Shown: piece by piece, positions 1-5,057 of the stretch
How positions within the stretch are numbered: position 1 is the stretch's first letter
Layout: each line of letters starts with the position of its first letter
Source of the DNA: Ignavibacteriales bacterium
Lineage (GTDB): Bacteria; Bacteroidota; Ignavibacteria; Ignavibacteriales; Melioribacteraceae
DNA length: 5,330 nucleotides
Assembly: GCA_027080245.1 (NCBI GenBank)
Contig: JALWSN010000332.1
Location: forward strand, 1-5,330
Direction: 5' to 3'
The notes under the pieces: model-generated
Told to the model about the DNA's origin: nothing
The model's input: the letters and a program-made list of their open reading frames with translations, nothing else
The model's database searches: none
Position numbers and translations under genes: made by a program

Positions 1-264
1 GAAATAGCCGAATTAATGCTGGCGGAAATTAAAATGGAATACGAAATTCTTGCGATAATTTTTGCGCTTGCGGAAAATTCGCCCGGCGCTTTCCGACAAA
101 ACAGCAGTACAATTTTGGAAATTATTTCTACGTCTCTTGAAAAGGCTAATAATAATTTTAGGCAAATTACCGAAATTTCCCAAACGCTTAAAAATTTGTT
201 CCGGCGCACTTACGAAGAAACCGTTGAAGAATTAAATAAAATCAAAGAAAAATTTCGGGACTGA
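1..264 (+). CDS. C-terminal end of an unrecognised helical protein (5' end outside window)
   Basis: The frame is open from the first base of the window to a TGA at 262-264 and gives 87 residues. An ATG at 16 exists but has no visible ribosome binding site, and the frame continues upstream of it, so I treat this as the 3' part of a longer gene; a short complete protein starting at 16 cannot be excluded. I do not recognise the family. The visible sequence is almost entirely helix-forming: a hydrophobic stretch near residues 10-22 (EYEILAIIFALAE), then a polar middle, then a Lys/Glu-rich tail (VEELNKIKEKFRD) that could form an amphipathic helix or short coiled coil. There are no Cys or His residues and no catalytic motif. 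The stop lies two bases before the start of the NamZ-like gene, so the two are probably co-transcribed and perhaps translationally coupled. That gives a weak hint, not proof, of an envelope-related role. Confidence 0.6.
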   Translation, partial: EIAELMLAEIKMEYEILAIIFALAENSPGAFRQNSSTILEIISTSLEKANNNFRQITEISQTLKNLFRRTYEETVEELNKIKEKFRD

Positions 265-266
265 AT

Positions 267-1502
267 ATGAAACGGATTTTTGTAGTTGAAGCATTATTTG
301 TTTTAACGCTTTTTTTGCAGGCGCAACCGAAAGTTCTAACAGGACTCGAAGTTCTTAAAAAGGACAATTTCAAAGAATTAAAAGGAAAAAGAATCGGGTT
401 AATTACCAATCCAACGGGCGTGGACAATAATCTGAAATCGACCGTTGACATTTTTTACGAATCGCCAAATGTAAATCTTACCGCATTGTTCGGACCCGAA
501 CACGGAGTTAGAGGCAGTCATTCCGCTGGCGAATACGTTCCATTCTACATCGATTCTTTAACCGGTCTGCCCGTTTACTCCCTTTACGGTAAGACGCGCA
601 AGCCCACAAGCGAAATGTTGAAGAACGTTGACGTTCTGGTTTACGACATTCAGGACATCGGTTCGCGTTCTTACACTTACATTAGCACAATGGGACTCTG
701 CATGGAAGCCGCGGCGGAAAATAATAAAGAATTTATTGTGCTGGACAGACCCAACCCGCTTGGCGGAAACAGGGTGGAAGGCAACCTTGTAAGAGACGGA
801 TTTTTCTCGTTCGTTAGCCGGTTTAAAATTCCTTACGTTTACGGTTTAACGGCGGGCGAGTTGGCTTTGTATTTGAACCAAAACGAGCTGACTAAAAAAG
901 GTTTGCATTGCAGATTAAAAGTAATTAAAATGCAAGGCTGGAAGCGAAAAATGACTTTCAAGGATACAGGGCTTTACTGGGTGCCAACTTCGCCTCACAT
1001 CCCGGAAATTAACACGCCCTTCTTTTACGCAATGACGGGCATAATCGGCGAACTTGGCGATATTTCAATTGGCGTTGGTTACACGCTTCCGTTCAAAACA
1101 ATAGCCGCAGGATGGATTGACGCCGAAATTTTTGCAAAGGAAATGAACGGTTTAAAGTTACCCGGTTTGCTTTTCCGCCCGATTTCTTACAAACCTTATT
1201 ACGCTTTTAGTAAAGGCAAACCGTTACACGGAGTTCAAATTTACATTACTAATCCTTACATTGTTAATTTAACAAGCGTTCAATTCAAAGCTCTGGAGGT
1301 TTTACACAAACTTTACCCGCAAAAAGATTTGTTTGAAATGGCGGACAGTTCCCGTATTAAAATGTTCGACAAAGTAGTGGGAACGGACGAAATCAGGAAA
1401 ATATTTTGCAAGGATTACAATTTTTCCGAAATCGAAAAAATCTTTGAAAGCGAAGCCAAACAATTTAAGGAAAAATCGAGGAAGTTTTATTTGTACAGAT
1501 AA
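267..1502 (+). CDS. namZ: Secreted DUF1343 / NamZ-family protein, probable exo-beta-N-acetylmuramidase (GH171-like)
   Basis: The protein has 411 residues, a normal length for the DUF1343 family. Characterised members (Bacillus NamZ/YbbC and Tannerella NamZ) remove N-acetylmuramic acid from the non-reducing end of peptidoglycan fragments. Residues 1-19 look like a signal peptide (Lys-Arg, then a hydrophobic run ending LFLQA before QPKV), so the enzyme should act in the periplasm or outside. Family motifs in order: LITNPTGV (45-52), FGPEHGVRG (75-83; E78 is a candidate catalytic residue, by inference), YDIQDIGSRSYTY (126-138), LDRPNPLGG (159-167), WVPTSPHIP (238-246) and HGVQIYITNP (321-330). 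The Rossmann-like N-terminal part and the smaller C-terminal part both seem intact. Residues 261-276 read GELGDISIGVGYTLPF, where as I recall many relatives have an EGT...GRGT...PF pattern, so this may be a sub-family with altered specificity. The start at 267 is chosen for the signal peptide and the tight two-base spacing to the upstream gene; no Shine-Dalgarno is visible. The family call is firm; the exact substrate is inferred. Confidence 0.9.
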   Translation: MKRIFVVEALFVLTLFLQAQPKVLTGLEVLKKDNFKELKGKRIGLITNPTGVDNNLKSTVDIFYESPNVNLTALFGPEHGVRGSHSAGEYVPFYIDSLTGLPVYSLYGKTRKPTSEMLKNVDVLVYDIQDIGSRSYTYISTMGLCMEAAAENNKEFIVLDRPNPLGGNRVEGNLVRDGFFSFVSRFKIPYVYGLTAGELALYLNQNELTKKGLHCRLKVIKMQGWKRKMTFKDTGLYWVPTSPHIPEINTPFFYAMTGIIGELGDISIGVGYTLPFKTIAAGWIDAEIFAKEMNGLKLPGLLFRPISYKPYYAFSKGKPLHGVQIYITNPYIVNLTSVQFKALEVLHKLYPQKDLFEMADSSRIKMFDKVVGTDEIRKIFCKDYNFSEIEKIFESEAKQFKEKSRKFYLYR

Positions 1503-1551
1503 TTTAATTTTTTAATAGAATCAACTTGTAGTGAATTTTGGGAGGAATGCC

Positions 1552-1661
1552 TTGAAATATTTAGGAGCGTTGGATTGATGAGATTTTTTCTTGAGATTTC
1601 GCTGTTTTTTTACAGCTTCTCGCAGTTCGCGCTACAAATTCCAATTCAAAAAATTTACTAA
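1552..1661 (+). other. Possible leader-type pair of tiny overlapping frames behind a Shine-Dalgarno
   Basis: A GGAGG at 1541-1545, one of the best Shine-Dalgarno matches in the window, lies 6 bases before a TTG at 1552. The TTG opens an 8-codon frame (MKYLGALD, stop 1576-1578). Its TGA overlaps an ATG at 1578 (TGATG), which opens a 27-residue frame ending with TAA at 1659-1661. The second peptide is hydrophobic and aromatic in its first 20 residues (begins MRFFLEISLFFYSF) and resembles an isolated signal peptide. It could be a leader peptide, a small membrane protein, the relic of a decayed secreted protein, or chance. Nothing in the sequence proves translation, and the ATG at 1547 behind the same GGAGG runs into a stop after two codons. 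Confidence 0.2.
1593..1619 (+). repeat. Interrupted hairpin GAGA-GCTG / CAGC-TCTC
   Basis: GCTG and CAGC flank a T-rich loop (TTTTTTTA), and an outer GAGA / TCTC pair extends the stem across an asymmetric internal loop. The hairpin lies inside the tiny frame that begins at 1578. It could be an RNA structure, but the stem is short and interrupted, so it may be fortuitous. It does not look like a classical terminator because the T-run is in the loop. Confidence 0.2.
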
Positions 1662-1700
1662 AAACTTAATTTTGATTCGACCAATTCTTCCGAAAATCCA

Positions 1701-1712
1701 CCTAATGTTAGG
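1701..1712. promoter_or_regulatory. 12-bp palindrome CCTAATGTTAGG, possible operator
   Basis: CCTAA and TTAGG are perfect 5-bp inverted arms separated by TG, about 100 bases before the asparaginase start. The size and position would fit a site for a dimeric repressor or activator of the downstream gene. A 12-bp palindrome can arise by chance in AT-rich DNA and no regulator gene is in view, so this is only a candidate. Confidence 0.2.
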
Positions 1713-1715
1713 ATC

Positions 1716-1756
1716 TATTAAAACTCATTTATTAAAAGTGATTTTAATAATTCATT
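1716..1756. repeat. Degenerate direct repeats of 14-bp period with an embedded AT palindrome
   Basis: TATTAAAACTCATT (1716-1729) and TATTAAAAGTGATT (1730-1743) match at 12 of 14 positions, and a looser third copy (TTAATAATTCATT) follows at 1744-1756. Overlapping the repeats is a perfect inverted repeat with 9-bp arms, TTATTAAAA (1729-1737) and TTTTAATAA (1742-1750), around GTGA. It sits about 60 bases before the asparaginase start and could be a regulator binding site or an AT-rich upstream promoter element. Low complexity makes chance a real alternative. Confidence 0.35.
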
Positions 1757-1809
1757 TTATTTTCACATATTTAAAATTTAATATTTTCTAAGTTTAATTT
1801 TAAGACACG

Positions 1810-2781
1810 ATGAATAAGATTGCAATTGTTTTTACCGGCGGAACATTTTCGATGAGAATTGACGACAAAACAGGCGGTGCGGTTCCGTTTTTTTTAGGGG
1901 AGCAACTTCTTGAAAAAATTCCCGCCGCGAAAAATTTAGCCGACATTGAAATCGTCAATTTTGGCAATTACCCCGGACCGCATATGACGCCCGAAAAAAT
2001 GTTTGAACTGACCAAAATAATCAGGAAACTGGTTCAAAGAAACGACATTCACGGCGTAATTGTTACTCATGGGACGGACACGCTGGAGGAAACTGCCTAC
2101 TTTTTGGATTTAAGCGTCGACACTCAAAAACCAATTGTAGTAATTGGCGCAATGAAAACAAGCTCGGAGCCGGATTGGGACGGACCGCGAAACATGATTG
2201 ACGCTATTCACATCTGCAACGAACCCAATAGCCGCGGGATGGGGGCGCTTGTTTGTTTGAACGGCGAAATAAACGCGGCAAGCGAAGTAACCAAAACCCA
2301 TACGGAAGATTTGGAAACTTTCCACAGCCTCGATTTTGGCGCGCTTGGATTTGTTGAAAAAGGCAGAGTGATTTTTAACCGCCTGCCCCGCAAACTCGAA
2401 AAAATTGTCACGGACAAAATAAATCCTAACGTGGATTTAATTAAAGTTTACGCGGGAATGAACGAAAAGTTTTTTAAGTTCTCTGCCGATAGCGACGCCG
2501 ACGGTTTGGTAATAGAAGCAATGGGAGTGGGTAACGTTCCGCCAAAAGCTTTCGAGGGGATTAAATATGCGTTAAGCAAAAATATTCCAGTTGTGCTTAC
2601 TTCCAGATGTCCCGCCGGAGAAACTCTCGATATTTACGGTTATCCCGGCGCAGGCAAATGGCTCAAAAAAGCGGGCGTTATTTTTAGCGAGTATTTAAAT
2701 GGCCAAAAAGCAAGAATTAAATTAATCATTGCGCTGGGCAAAACAAACGACAAACAAAAATTGGAAAAACTTTTTAGCTAA
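1810..2781 (+). CDS. L-asparaginase family amidohydrolase
   Basis: The protein has 323 residues and no signal peptide, so it is probably a cytoplasmic asparaginase that hydrolyses L-asparagine to aspartate and ammonia. The N-terminal signature is TGGTFSM (9-15), with the nucleophilic Thr at 12. The second signature is VTHGTDTLEETAYFLDL (85-101), holding the Thr-Asp pair T89-D90. K162 in the segment EVTKTHTEDLETF (159-171) completes the Thr-Lys-Asp triad. The C-terminal domain (about 210-323) carries the family-like segment IPVVLTSRCPAGE (259-271). Both domains look complete. The usual substrate-binding Ser of the bacterial enzymes falls in YPGPHMTPE (54-62), where I see Gly-Pro-His-Met; a Pro-Ser-Pro-His-type motif occurs in some asparaginase sub-families as I recall, so this is probably a sub-family trait. 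The ATG at 1810 puts the TGGT motif at its normal distance; no Shine-Dalgarno is visible. The phosphoesterase gene follows after 18 bases, probably in the same transcript. A related amidase substrate is possible. Confidence 0.9.
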   Translation: MNKIAIVFTGGTFSMRIDDKTGGAVPFFLGEQLLEKIPAAKNLADIEIVNFGNYPGPHMTPEKMFELTKIIRKLVQRNDIHGVIVTHGTDTLEETAYFLDLSVDTQKPIVVIGAMKTSSEPDWDGPRNMIDAIHICNEPNSRGMGALVCLNGEINAASEVTKTHTEDLETFHSLDFGALGFVEKGRVIFNRLPRKLEKIVTDKINPNVDLIKVYAGMNEKFFKFSADSDADGLVIEAMGVGNVPPKAFEGIKYALSKNIPVVLTSRCPAGETLDIYGYPGAGKWLKKAGVIFSEYLNGQKARIKLIIALGKTNDKQKLEKLFS

Positions 2782-2788
2782 TTAAATC

Positions 2789-2794
2789 AAGAGG
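2789..2794 (+). promoter_or_regulatory. Shine-Dalgarno AAGAGG of the phosphoesterase gene
   Basis: AAGAGG ends 5 bases before the ATG at 2800 and supports that start. It is the only annotated gene here with a recognisable ribosome binding site, which suggests independent re-initiation after the asparaginase stop rather than coupling by overlap. Confidence 0.5.
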
Positions 2795-2799
2795 CTTCA

Positions 2800-3936
2800 A
2801 TGAAATCAAATAAATTTGCTTTAGTATTATTACTTATTTTAACTGTTTCAACATTAGGACAAAATTTTTCCTTTGCCGTAATGTCCGATAGCCGCGGACG
2901 TGACGACGGTGTGAATTCAGTAGTTTTAAAAAAATTAGTCCATCATTTACTTTCGAATAATAAGGACGTTAAATTCATCATTTTCTTCGGAGATTTGATT
3001 GACGGCGTTTTCAAAGACCCTTTCGTTAACCTTGAGCAACTTAAGCATTGGAAACAAGTAATGAGCGAGGCTTACGAGAGCCCCGAATTAATCGGACCGA
3101 AAGTTTACGTTACGCCTGGAAATCACGAAATTCGCACGCCTTACGACGAAGCGTTCTTTAGAAAAGTATTCCCGAATATGCCGAAGAACGGACCAATGGA
3201 CGAGAAAGGATTGACCTATTCTTTTGATTATCAGGGCGTTCATTTTTTAATTATCGATAACGACCGATGGTATTACGGGGATTTACACACGTTAAGAGAC
3301 GACAAAACCGATTGGCATAAAATAAGGCATTTGGATTGGGTTGTACAAGACTTGGCTAAGGCAAAGTCAATGGGCAGTAAGTGGATTTTCGTCGGGGCGC
3401 ACGAAATGCCTTTTCCCGTTGGAGGACATTTGCACGACGGGTTGGCTAATCTGGGGCGCAAATTCAAATTCCCGCTCAACGAAAAACAAAAACAAAGTTT
3501 ACGCGCAAGGGATAGTTTGTGGAATTCTCTTGTTCGTTACGGCGCGTCGGCTTATTTCTCCGGTCACGAACATCTTTACGGCAGATTGTCCTACAAGGGC
3601 GTTTACCAGATTGTAGCGGGCAGCAGCGGCGCCCCGGTTTACGATTTCAATCCAACTTTTGAGCAAGGGGATTCAAAAAGAAAAAGGCAAGAATTCACTT
3701 ACAAGCAAGCCCTTCCTTATTACAAAGCAATGGGTTACCAATACGGACCCGGTAAAAAATCGCAAATCTCAAACGACTTTGTTGGAAAAAGGGCAATGCA
3801 TTACGTGTTGGTTAAAGTAAAAGAAGATTCGGTGATTGTTAAAACTTTTGGAATGTTAATTAAAAAAGGTTCAAGCTTTAAATCAGACGGTAAAATAAAG
3901 TTAATCGACGAATTTGTAATCAGGAAGAATAATTGA
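2800..3936 (+). CDS. Secreted calcineurin-like metallophosphoesterase
   Basis: The protein has 378 residues. Residues 1-20 form a signal peptide (MKSNK, hydrophobic core FALVLLLILTV, then STLGQ), so the enzyme is probably exported. The metal-binding motifs of the calcineurin-like phosphoesterase fold appear in order: VMSDSRG (27-33, D30), FFGDLIDG (62-69, D65), PGNHE (106-110, N108 and H109), GAHEMPF (199-205, H201) and SGHEHLYGR (254-262, H256 and H258). In the first motif the family's usual Asp-X-His is Asp-Ser-Arg, so one metal ligand is replaced by R32; I recall this DSR form in other secreted relatives. The segment IVAGSSGAPVY (271-281) after GHEH is a common feature of purple-acid-phosphatase-like members. 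The C-terminal 100 residues are Lys-rich and end in a likely beta-strand region. The substrate (phosphomonoester, diester or nucleotide) cannot be read from sequence. It follows the asparaginase by 18 bases on the same strand. Confidence 0.88.
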   Translation: MKSNKFALVLLLILTVSTLGQNFSFAVMSDSRGRDDGVNSVVLKKLVHHLLSNNKDVKFIIFFGDLIDGVFKDPFVNLEQLKHWKQVMSEAYESPELIGPKVYVTPGNHEIRTPYDEAFFRKVFPNMPKNGPMDEKGLTYSFDYQGVHFLIIDNDRWYYGDLHTLRDDKTDWHKIRHLDWVVQDLAKAKSMGSKWIFVGAHEMPFPVGGHLHDGLANLGRKFKFPLNEKQKQSLRARDSLWNSLVRYGASAYFSGHEHLYGRLSYKGVYQIVAGSSGAPVYDFNPTFEQGDSKRKRQEFTYKQALPYYKAMGYQYGPGKKSQISNDFVGKRAMHYVLVKVKEDSVIVKTFGMLIKKGSSFKSDGKIKLIDEFVIRKNN

Positions 3937-3943
3937 TTCTCCT
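3922..3943 (+). terminator. Hairpin overlapping the phosphoesterase stop, possible terminator
   Basis: AGGA-a-GAAT pairs with ATTC-TCCT around the loop AATTG, an 8-bp stem with one bulged A. The TGA stop (3934-3936) lies at the loop. A T-rich stretch (TATTTTGTTTTTG) follows several bases later rather than directly, so the match to a Rho-independent terminator is imperfect. It is well placed to end the asparaginase-phosphoesterase transcript. Confidence 0.3.
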
Positions 3944-3969
3944 TAAAAATATTTTGTTTTTGTTCAAAT

Positions 3970-3997
3970 TGAATATGACATTAAAATGAGTTAGATT
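3970..3997 (+). promoter_or_regulatory. Weak candidate promoter for the GT2-GT9 pair
   Basis: The 97-base gap 3937-4033 is very AT-rich. TTGAAT (3970-3975) and TAGATT (3992-3997), 16 bases apart, each match the sigma-70 consensus at four of six positions, and the ATG lies 36 bases further on. A small palindrome TTCAAATTGAA (3963-3973) overlaps the -35 half. Such matches are frequent in AT-rich DNA, and if this organism uses the Bacteroidetes consensus the call is wrong. Confidence 0.2.
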
Positions 3998-4033
3998 AAA
4001 AGATTTGAAAATTTAATTAAAAAATTGTGAGTA

Positions 4034-5050
4034 ATGGAAGAAAATTCAGTAAAGAAAAAAAATACTTATTACCGTAACCGCAATCGGGGTCAAAGGTTCT
4101 ACAAAAATTTAAAGCAATATTCTTTTAAAAAGCTTTCAATAATTGTACCTCTTTTTAACGAGGAGGAATCCCTTAAACCTCTGTTCGAAGAGATTAGAAA
4201 GGGCGTTAGGAATTTACAAATTCGCTACGAAATAATTTTTGTAGACGACGGCAGTACAGACAATTCGTTAAAAATAATTAAAGAACTCGGCAAGAGGGAT
4301 ACTCGGGTTCGCTACATTAGTTTTAGAAAAAATTACGGCAAGTCCGCGGCGCTGAACGCAGGATTTAAAAAAGCAACTGGAGACGTTGTAATTACAATGG
4401 ACGCCGATTTGCAGGACGACCCGCTTGAAATTCCTAATTTGCTCGACAAGCTGGAAGAAGGTTACGATTTGGTTTCCGGCTGGAAAAAAATTCGCTACGA
4501 CCCTTTCGTTAAAAAATATTCGTCAAGATTTTTTAATTGGGTTACAAGAATATTCAGCGGAATTAAAATTCACGATTTTAATTGCGGGTTAAAAGCTTAC
4601 CGTAAAGACGTCGTTAAATCCATTTACGTTCACGGGGAGCTGCACCGTTACATTCCTGTGCTTGCGGGCTGGAAAGGATTCCGGGTTGCGGAAATTGTTG
4701 TAAAGCATCACCCAAGGCGTTATGGAAAAACAAAATTCGGCATCTCCCGGTTTTTCAAGGGTTTTGTAGATTTAATTACGGTTATTTTCACAACGCGTTA
4801 CATCCGCCGCCCGCTTCATTTGTTTGGATTTGTAGGCGCGCTTTCGTTTGTCGCCGGCTTTGCCATAGACGCCGTTCTAACTTTCTTCTGGATGTTTTAC
4901 CACAAACCTCTTAGCAACCGCCCGCTGCTGCTATTAGGTTTGCTATTGATGATTGTAGGCGTTCAATTGTTTGCCATCGGCCTTTTAGGCGAAATGATGG
5001 TTCACAAACTGCCCGCCGAAGACGACATTAATATTAAAGAACAAAGCTGA
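4034..5050 (+). CDS. Membrane-anchored family 2 glycosyltransferase (polyprenyl-phosphate glycosyltransferase type)
   Basis: The protein has 338 residues and a GT-A catalytic domain at about 34-240: LSIIVPLFNEEESL (34-47), FVDDGSTDNS (69-78), NYGKSAALNAGF (100-111), the metal/nucleotide motif DADLQDDP (123-130) and HDFNCGLKAYRKDV (180-193). The segment HRYIPVLAGWKGFRVAEI (204-221) with HHPRRYGKTKFG (225-236) is typical of DPM1/GtrB/ArnC-like enzymes that transfer a sugar from a nucleotide donor to polyprenyl phosphate at the inner face of the membrane. Two hydrophobic helices follow (about 262-286 and 297-320), then a short polar tail, as in GtrB-type enzymes. Before the domain lies an unusual N-terminal extension of about 30 residues, very rich in Lys, Arg, Asn and Tyr, which may contact membrane lipids. 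The ATG at 4034 is the only sensible start upstream of the domain; no Shine-Dalgarno is visible. The next glycosyltransferase begins 7 bases after the stop, so the product probably feeds a surface glycan. Sugar and acceptor are not identifiable. Confidence 0.9.
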   Translation: MEENSVKKKNTYYRNRNRGQRFYKNLKQYSFKKLSIIVPLFNEEESLKPLFEEIRKGVRNLQIRYEIIFVDDGSTDNSLKIIKELGKRDTRVRYISFRKNYGKSAALNAGFKKATGDVVITMDADLQDDPLEIPNLLDKLEEGYDLVSGWKKIRYDPFVKKYSSRFFNWVTRIFSGIKIHDFNCGLKAYRKDVVKSIYVHGELHRYIPVLAGWKGFRVAEIVVKHHPRRYGKTKFGISRFFKGFVDLITVIFTTRYIRRPLHLFGFVGALSFVAGFAIDAVLTFFWMFYHKPLSNRPLLLLGLLLMIVGVQLFAIGLLGEMMVHKLPAEDDINIKEQS

Positions 5051-5057
5051 AAAATGA

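Larger units (their letters stand above)
1503..1809. other. 307-base gap without a convincing gene; AT-rich and structured
   Basis: This is the longest non-coding stretch in the window. The first half (to about 1660) has mixed composition similar to the coding neighbours and contains a GGAGG followed by two tiny overlapping frames. The second half (about 1660-1809) is very AT-rich and holds several small palindromes and repeats, as expected of a promoter or operator region for the asparaginase gene. A frame from a TTG at 1591 to 1793 encodes a Lys/Ile/Phe-rich peptide without family features; I regard it as chance. I could not find a convincing sigma-70 or Bacteroidetes-type promoter (TTG... 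/ TAnnTTTG) at a proper distance, nor a clear terminator for the NamZ-like gene. Confidence 0.6.

Noticed and set aside
1591..1793. Frame from TTG 1591 encoding about 66 residues in the intergenic gap
   Set aside because: TTG start without a Shine-Dalgarno, composition that follows the AT-rich DNA, and no domain-like pattern. It probably arises by chance.
2110..2417. Two antisense frames inside the asparaginase gene
   Set aside because: They lie opposite a well-supported coding sequence and show no family features; a codon-bias by-product.
3341..3616. 91-residue frame in another phase on the + strand inside the phosphoesterase gene
   Set aside because: It overlaps the conserved H201 and GHEH region of a gene with clear family motifs, and its own translation shows no recognisable pattern.
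4218..4501. The repeated string ATTCGCTACGA in the GT2 gene (near 4220 and 4489)
   Set aside because: Both copies encode Ile-Arg-Tyr-Glu/Asp in the same frame with the same codon choices, and they are unrelated parts of the domain; coincidence of codon use.
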